Below are positions 57,391 to 64,000 of a DNA stretch of 64,000 nucleotides, in pieces; the stretch's first letter is position 1; every line of letters starts with the position of its first letter. The notes beneath the pieces are model-generated. The model did not search any database, was not told where the DNA came from, and worked only from the letters and a program-made list of their open reading frames with translations. Origin of the DNA: Urechis unicinctus (lineage: Eukaryota; Annelida; Polychaeta; Xenopneusta; Urechidae). The DNA lies in contig CM067354.1 in NCBI GenBank assembly GCA_034190875.2, positions 47,939,763-48,003,762 on the forward strand, read 5' to 3'. A program made the translations under genes and the position numbers.

Positions 57391-58805
57391 TCACTCCCAG
57401 AACGTAACACAGTGACCATTTGCTATGCATGCTGCTACTTGCTTCTCAATCGAATTTATTGCACTCATTGCTGCTTTGTCTTCCCCGAATACTGTAGTAT
57501 TGCTTTTGGTGCTGATCCGATGATAATGACCCTCCTGATTCCGGAGGATGCATTTCAATCTCGCAGGTGACATGTCAACTCCCATGAAATTAGCTAGTTT
57601 AGTAACAGCCCTGCTAAAATCATGCAATAGATCCGCGTAATAGCAGACAAAGATATCCATAGATTTGGCTTGTCCTTGTTTCAGCCATTTGCTGTAAAAT
57701 GCTTCCCAGTTCTCAGGGGCAAGTTTCATACATGCTTGGAATGCTGAAACACAGTAGACGGGTCCAGAATGTTTGCGGAAAAAGGGTTGGCATTGCGTCA
57801 TTTTTGGTGGAGTGTACTTTAAACAGAACGCAGGAACAGTATATACTTACAATTTTGTGACCTAGGTTTAATAGGACCATCTTTGGTGTGACTTTTTAGC
57901 GTTGTATACTTCCATAGTGCTAATCGGGCCTTTAGAGGGTGCCTGATGACAAAGTATAATTCTTGTGTAGCCCCTGAGTTGCGTGGTATGTGTTTTAACA
58001 GCCACCACACTCGCACCCCTTCGTCCTTCTCCGGGAAAGTGGCGTAACAAGGACCCGTCGTGATAAATGGCTCCTGTATATAGACCTGTAAAAGTCACAT
58101 TACACAGTTAAAACTGTCTGCTATCGATATCAATAGGGCTAACTCGTTTTAAGAGGGAGTGGAGCCTTCATTGTTACTGTCATGTGACGGTGGATATTGT
58201 TCCATAATATCAAATCCTGCCACAAGCTTTAGTAATGGAGTCAGTAATGCAGTCAGTAATGAAAAACATAAATAGGTGTAACACAACATTGTGAAGGTTG
58301 ACAAAACCTAAATGTTTGCATCAAATACTAGACTTAGTTCGTCATTGTGAGAAACATCTCCCTTACCTGTAACCATCTCAAGAATATGTCTGGTCCATGT
58401 ATTTCCAGATCCAGGTATGCTAGCTAGAGCAGTGACAGGCACTTTGTTTTTGGGAAATTCTATATGCGTGCAGTTAGACCCAAGGTGCCTTAAATGTCCG
58501 GGAGCTGTTGTTATACGAAAATTGTCGTGGGATCGTGTGACCAATGTCGACATGTTCATGGAGCGATTATTAATCCGAGTTCTTTGTCCTTTTCGCGACG
58601 GTTTATTGTCTGCTTCGACAGGTTCCACTGACTGAATTCTGGGATATGGCGCTGCTTGAAGGCCATTACTTATCGATGGTTGATTGTGTATTTGGAAATA
58701 AGTAAACGCTAAAATAATTGACACGTTCATGAAAACAAGCAAATACAAAGGCTGCTTCCCCTTCATTATAGCATCCATTGACCAACGCCTGGACAAATGG
58801 TACAA
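57391..58805 (-). CDS. WSCD-like type II membrane sulfotransferase, copy 1
   Basis: Predicted Golgi enzyme moving sulfate from PAPS to a carbohydrate or similar acceptor (family inference). Exon 1 is 58805-58367, exon 2 58085-57851, exon 3 57743-57391, with GT-AG introns, donors CAG|GTAAGG and T|GTAAGT, acceptors TTTTACAG and GTGTTTCAG, and phases 1 and 1 that agree. Residues 19-38 form a signal anchor after a short basic tail. NMS and NCT are possible glycosylation sites. IPGSGNTWTRHI (130-141) is the PAPS 5'-phosphosulfate loop; exon 2 has YHDGSLL, VVAVKTH and the 3'-phosphate motif IRHPLKARLALW; exon 3 has NWEAFYSKWLKQ, YYADLLHD and LRNQEGHYHR. There is no WSC domain. Exon 2 has one extra A (GACAAAG, about 57952) compared with copy 2, shifting the frame just before RHP; without it the product is 341 residues. 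It ends HCVTFWE. Confidence 0.82.
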
Positions 58806-59079
58806 GCGATAAAGATATCGAATACCAAACGTATGCTGAAATCAAGACATGCTACATAATACAGAATCGACCCATGCGCTACCTAGTGAAAGCGCGATAT
58901 GAAATGTCAACGTATGTGAACATTTACATTGAAATTCATGCGCATAACTAACAAGCTGATGCTCAAACATATCAAATCAATGCCTACGACGAAAACACGA
59001 AAAAAAAGCTTTCGCAGCTCTACTGTGGCTTCACAGGCCTAGCAAGTCGACATGACTAATATAACCCACGTTCCACACC

Positions 59080-59427
59080 TACCATGTCTCTTTCTGTCAT
59101 TGTCTTGTAACCTTTTGGCTGAATATCGGATAACAATACCAATGCTGTATATGACGATGAAATAATCTGCGATGATGAGCGTGTCAATTTGAGTACCAAT
59201 AAATCATCAATGAACCACCTTTACCGATAATGGCTCGTGCCCTAGAATCGGGGAGTTCGTGTTCGGAAAACCAAGCCAATAAAAGCGGAAGACATGGGCT
59301 AAAATCAGCAGCAAACCGGTTAGTCTTGAATAACCATCATTGTTCAATACGGAGAAACCTAGAACTAAATTCAACACTATCAGATAGTTAATATATCCCT
59401 AGGAACGACGGACTGTCGGGTCGTAGT
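59080..59427. repeat. Dispersed repeat at end of unit 1
   Basis: Same family as 13520-13870. It sits upstream of gene copy 1 and stops exactly where unit 2 begins. Confidence 0.75.
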
Positions 59428-61117
59428 ATTGAGGGGATCAGTGTCAACGATATTTTGTTAGCAATCCTTGCTGAGCGTGCTAATTCAGTCGGCATTCTTT
59501 GACCGAATGTTAAATTGATTCGTTTTTGTTTTTTAAAATGAGTCAGTGCGTCCAAAAATGAGCTAACGGCTTGCCACAACTGGCATTTGAAATTACGGGC
59601 GAACTAAGTTTATTTCTTAAAGTAATATCGCAATCAAACTGTACAATATTCAAGCATATTAGGCCCATGCTTGCATTTAGATTAAGGTCATCAATTAAGT
59701 AAAGGCGTGATAATGGTGTTAGCGAGAAAGAAGTACATGTACATGACCAACATCACAACGATATCACGTTTCTCTAGAGATGTGCGCACGAAGTGTACCC
59801 TTTATCAGGTGTTGCATTTTGTTTCTAGTGGTGATATTTGCATAATATTAAAATCAATACAGCATGAATTCGCCACAAGCTATACCGAGCTAACTGTATC
59901 ACTCATTCGTGATATATTACCCGTCTTTTTTACCATTTTCACCAACCAACATTCATATTGCATATTTTAGCTTTCCGTCAAATGTTTGTTACCACAATTT
60001 AAGGTGTTCCATACTTAACGGCTTTGATTCATAACCATAAATGTACGAACAATATGGCAGATATACACCGTCTAATCATGACCGCATATCCAATCATTGT
60101 TTCGGTTCACCATGTTATTGATCCATCCAGATTAACATATAGTGTCCATCATATGCATGTGAAGCAGGTATATTTGGGTTGAACGTATACACGTTATGCA
60201 TGGTGCGAATTTGCATATGCAATTCACAAGCTGTTCTGGTATCCATCCGAGTCATAAGTAAGAATCTCTAGACCAGTCATTGCAATTTAGATCCTTGGTG
60301 GCAAAGAATGCATTCAAGCACATATGAAAATTGAACTTCTGTTCTTGTAAAGGGATACGATACACTTTCTAAAGCACCTCGTTGAGCATGCAATCTATGA
60401 GCGGACGTTAATGCAAATGTGGTAGTAAAAAATGACATTTACGTGTATCAATCAGCTCAAGTAAGTAACTTCTATGAGTGAACGTGGTATATTGTGCTAC
60501 ATAAACTTGACATATATGCACACTTAGATAGTAGGCAAAAACGGCTCTCAATAATATATTCGGTACAGTTTGAACTCTTGGACAAAGCGTATCTAACCCC
60601 CCAAAATAGTACACAAGCCTGCTCAATAATTTTATTAAATTGACACCTTGCGTTGAAAGCCCCGAGTGTGTTCGCTCTGGGATCCTATAAGGTCAGCATC
60701 CCAGTTACAACAACGTTAGGGTGTATCCATTGTGTCCGTCTGCTCACTCTGTATGCTTCACACAATATTTGACACTAAGAAAATGTTTTCTATTTGGTTA
60801 CATTTGACGCATTTGCCATGTCTTCAAAGACGTCTCACATTTAGTACCGTCGGTCAAGGCTTCAGATTGTATTGCGCGGTAGTTTAGTGTTCTAAAACCA
60901 TTTTAATATATATTGCTATGTCGCAGTTAAGGGTTTTGAGTCGCGGGTCGACTGAAATATTTAGTTACAGAGACGTCAAAATTGCTTGGGATAATAAGTA
61001 GCCAAACATAATGCATAAGGGGCAAATAACCCGACCTAACACATCATAATTACGCATCGGTTGTCTGTGTGGGGCTCTTGGTAAAACAATGCAGGGGCGT
61101 TTTGCATTGCACAATAA

Positions 61118-61123
61118 TTTATT
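61118..61123 (-). terminator. Polyadenylation signal, gene copy 2
   Basis: AATAAA on the minus strand about 60 bp past the stop codon of gene copy 2, at the same place as in copy 1. Confidence 0.5.
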
Positions 61124-61181
61124 AAATTCATAAACGGGCAATTACAATTCAATTGTGTAGTTAGCGAATGAAAATACAGTT

Positions 61182-62609
61182 TCACAGGGCCCAATCACTC
61201 CCAGACGTAACACAGTGACCATTTGCTATGCATGCTGCTACTTGCTTCTCAATCGAATTTATTGCACTCATTGCTGCTTTGTCTTCCCCGAATACTGTAG
61301 TATTGCTTTTGGTGCTGATCCGATGATAATGACCCTCCTGATTCCGGAGGATGCATTTCAATCTCGCAGGTGACATGTCAACTCCCATGAAATTAGCTAG
61401 TTTAGTAACAGCCCTGCTAAAATCATGCAATAGATCCGCGTAATAGCAGACAAAGATATCCATAGATTTGGCTTGTCCTTGTTTCAGCCATTTGCTGTAA
61501 AATGCTTCCCAGTTCTCAGGGGCAAGTTTCATACATGCTTGGAATGCTGAAACACAGTAGACGGGTCCAGAATGTTTGCGGAAAAAGGGTTGGCATTGCG
61601 TCATTTTTGGTGGAGTGTACTTTAAACAGAACGCAGGAACAGTATATACTTACAATTTTGTGACCTAGGTTTAATAGGACCATCTTTGGTGTGACTTTTT
61701 AGCGTTGTATACTTCCATAGTGCTAATCGGGCCTTTAGAGGGTGCCTGATGACAAGTATAATTCTTGTGTAGCCCCTGAGTTGCGTGGTATGTGTTTTTT
61801 AACAGCCACCACACTCGCACCCCTTCGTCCTTCTCCGGGAAAGTGGCGTAACAAGGACCCGTCGTGATAAATGGCTCCTGTATATAGACCTGTAAAAGTC
61901 ACATTACACAGTTAAAACTGTCTGCTATCGATATCAATAGGGCTAACTCGTTTTAAGAGGGAGTGGAGCCTTCATTGTTACTGTCATGTGACGGTGGATA
62001 TTGTTCCATAATATCAAATCCTGCCACAAGCTTTAGTAATGGAGTCAGTAATGCAGTCAGTAATGAAAAACATAAATAGGTGTAACACAACATTGTGAAG
62101 GTTGACAAAACCTAAATGTTTGCATCAAATACTAGACTTAGTTCGTCATTGTGAGAAACATCTCCCTTACCTGTAACCATCTCAAGAATATGTCTGGTCC
62201 ATGTATTTCCAGATCCAGGTATGCTAGCTAGAGCAGTGACAGGCACTTTGTTTTTGGGAAATTCTATATGCGTGCAGTTAGACCCAAGGTGCCTTAAATG
62301 TCCGGGAGCTGTTGTTATACGAAAATTGTCGTGGGATCGTGTGACCAATGTCGACATGTTCATGGAGCGATTATTAATCCGAGTTCTTTGTCCTTTTCGC
62401 GACGGTTTATTGTCTGCTTCGACAGGTTCCACTGACTGAATTCTGGGATATGGCGCTGCTTGAAGGCCATTACTTATCGATGGTTGATTGTGTATTTGGA
62501 AATAAGTAAACGCTAAAATAATTGACACGTTCATGAAAACAAGCAAATACAAAGGCTGCTTCCCCTTCATTATAGCATCCATTGACCAACGCCTGGACAA
62601 ATGGTACAA
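61182..62609 (-). CDS. WSCD-like type II membrane sulfotransferase, copy 2
   Basis: Same three-exon plan: exon 1 62609-62171, identical in protein to copy 1 (146 codons plus one base, signal anchor, GSGNTWTRH loop); exon 2 61889-61654; exon 3 61546-61182. Exon 2 has the intact GACAAG tract, so the 3'-phosphate motif VIRHPLKARL reads in phase with its downstream exon. But two extra T (TGTTTTTTAAC against TGTTTTAAC in copy 1, about 61795-61800) shift the frame just after VVAVK. Exon 3 lacks one A near the end, giving the terminus HCVTSGSDWAL in place of HCVTFWE. Without the two extra T the product would be 345 residues. Function and location as for copy 1. The copy-specific homopolymer indels could be real or assembly errors. 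Confidence 0.82.
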
Positions 62610-62880
62610 GCGATAAAGATATCGAATACCAAACGTATGCTGAAATCAAGACATGCTACATAATACAGAATCGACCCATGCGCTACCTAGTGAAAGCGCG
62701 ATATGAAATGTCAACGTATGTGAACATTTACATTGAAATTCATGCGCATAACTAACAAGCTGATGCTCAAACATATCAAATCAATGCCTACGACGAAAAC
62801 ACGAAAAAGCTTTCGCAGCTCTACTGTGGCTTCACAGGCCTAGCAAGTCGACATGACTAATATAACCCACGTTCCACACC

Positions 62881-63228
62881 TACCATGTCTCTTTCTGTCA
62901 TTGTCTTGTAACCTTTTGGCTGAATATCGGATAACAATACCAATGCTGTATATGACGATGAAATAATCTGCGATGATGAGCGTGTCAATTTGAGTACCAA
63001 TAAATCATCAATGAACCACCTTTACCGATAATGGCTCGTGCCCTAGAATCGGGGAGTTCGTGTTCGGAAAACCAAGCCAATAAAAGCGGAAGACATGGGC
63101 TAAAATCAGCAGCAAACCGGTTAGTCTTGAATAACCATCATTGTTCAATACGGAGAAACCTAGAACTAAATTCAACACTATCAGATAGTTAATATATCCC
63201 TAGGAACGACGGACTGTCGGGTCGTAGT
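62881..63228. repeat. Dispersed repeat at end of unit 2
   Basis: Near-identical to 59080-59427 and a diverged match to 13520-13870. Confidence 0.75.
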
Positions 63229-64000
63229 ATTGAGGGGATCAGTGTCAACGATATTTTGTTAGCAATCCTTGCTGAGCGTGCTAATTCAGTCGGCATTCTT
63301 TGACCGAATGTTAAATTGATTCGTTTTTGTTTTAAAAATGAGTCAGTGCGTCCAAAAATGAGCTAACGGCTTGCCACAACTGGCATTTGAAATTACGGGC
63401 GAACTAAGTTTATTTCTTAAAAGTAATATCGCAATCAAACTGTACAATATTCAAGCATATTAGGCCCATGCTTGCATTTAGATTAAGGTCATCAATTAAG
63501 TAAAGGCGTGATAATGGTGTTAGCGAGAAAGAAGTACATGTACATGACCAACATCACAACGATATCACGTTTCTCTAGAGATGTGCGCACGAAGTGTACC
63601 CTTTATCAGGTGTTGCATTTTGTTTCTAGTGGTGATATTTGCATAATATTAAAATCAATACAGCATGAATTCGCCACAAGCTATACCGAGCTAACTGTAT
63701 CACTCATTCGTGATATATTACCCGTCTTTTTTACCATTTTCACCAACCAACATTCATATTGCATATTTTAGCTTTCCGTCAAATGTTTGTTACCACAATT
63801 TAAGGTGTTCCATACTTAACGGCTTTGATTCATAACCATAAATGTACGAACAATATGGCAGATATACACCGTCTAATCATGACCGCATATCCAATCATTG
63901 TTTCGGTTCACCATGTTATTGATCCATCCAGATTAACATATAGTGTCCATCATATGCATGTGAAGCAGGTATATTTGGGTTGAACGTATACACGTTATGC
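63229..64000. repeat. Tandem unit 3, first 772 bp
   Basis: Continues the array to the window edge and almost identical to the start of unit 2. It contains only the noncoding part downstream of the gene; a third sulfotransferase gene would lie about 1 kb further right. Confidence 0.93.

Larger units (their letters stand above)
55625..59427. repeat. Tandem unit 1 (3803 bp)
   Basis: First of three head-to-tail units. Homology to units 2 and 3 starts at ATTGAGGGGATCAG, preceded by unrelated DNA, so this is the array's left edge. It holds about 1.7 kb of noncoding sequence, a minus-strand sulfotransferase gene, its upstream region, and a terminal 350 bp dispersed repeat. Confidence 0.95.
59428..63228. 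repeat. Tandem unit 2 (3801 bp)
   Basis: Second unit, same orientation. After its first 650 bp it differs from unit 1 by about one substitution and a handful of homopolymer length changes over 3.1 kb. Its first 650 bp matches unit 3 better than unit 1. Confidence 0.95.

Noticed and set aside
57743-57852. Reading exons 2 and 3 of the sulfotransferase as continuous, with the start at 57801
   Set aside because: A stop intervenes; a 107 bp intron with GTAAGT and GTGTTTCAG gives matching phases and normal family spacing between the RHP motif and the NWEAFYSKW block.
59388-59579. 63-codon minus frame crossing the unit junction
   Set aside because: It spans the tandem junction and has no homology, so a chance frame.

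Overview
The window reads as nuclear DNA of an invertebrate animal, most likely marine. It is AT-rich, full of long TA microsatellites, and its few recognisable genes are split by GT-AG introns. Three things point to an animal: a type II membrane sulfotransferase of the WSCD kind, THAP-domain transposases, and a SWIM zinc-finger protein of the sort found with YqaJ nucleases in cnidarian, echinoderm and other invertebrate genomes. I cannot name the species. There is no rRNA, tRNA, CRISPR array or prokaryotic operon that I can support, and no retroviral or Polinton remnant that I recognise.

Layout. 1-1645: minus-strand THAP/DDE transposase-like gene (Kolobok-like, tentative), cut by the left window edge, with a CpG-rich promoter-like stretch at 1360-1530. 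1646-3892 and 9808-12053: a 2.2 kb direct duplication containing a TA array; the second copy runs into a 100-N assembly gap. 12154-24245: mostly featureless, with a diverged dispersed repeat near 13.5 kb and a TA array near 22.7-23.0 kb. 24246-25963: a complete-looking 1.7 kb DNA transposon (ISL2EU-like) with terminal inverted repeats, a plus-strand SWIM-finger gene and a converging minus-strand THAP-DDE transposase, both shortened. 28.3-29.25 kb: a 0.9 kb TA-rich array with higher-order structure. 36.1-36.9 kb: a pair of about 215 bp direct repeats. 43.1-45.3 kb: short repeats and a decayed plus-strand relative of the THAP/DDE element at the left edge. 55.2-55.5 kb: TA/TG array. 55625-64000: head-to-tail tandem array of a 3.8 kb unit, each carrying one three-exon minus-strand WSCD-like sulfotransferase gene (two complete units and the start of a third).

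How the parts relate. The sulfotransferase array is the only convincing host gene content. Its two visible copies are almost identical over about 3.1 kb, and each has a different homopolymer indel in exon 2, so either both are damaged or the assembly has base errors. The transposons are mutually related only in carrying THAP DNA-binding domains. The ISL2EU-like element is the closest thing here to an unusual system: a transposase and a partner SWIM (YqaJ-type) protein packed convergently between inverted repeats.
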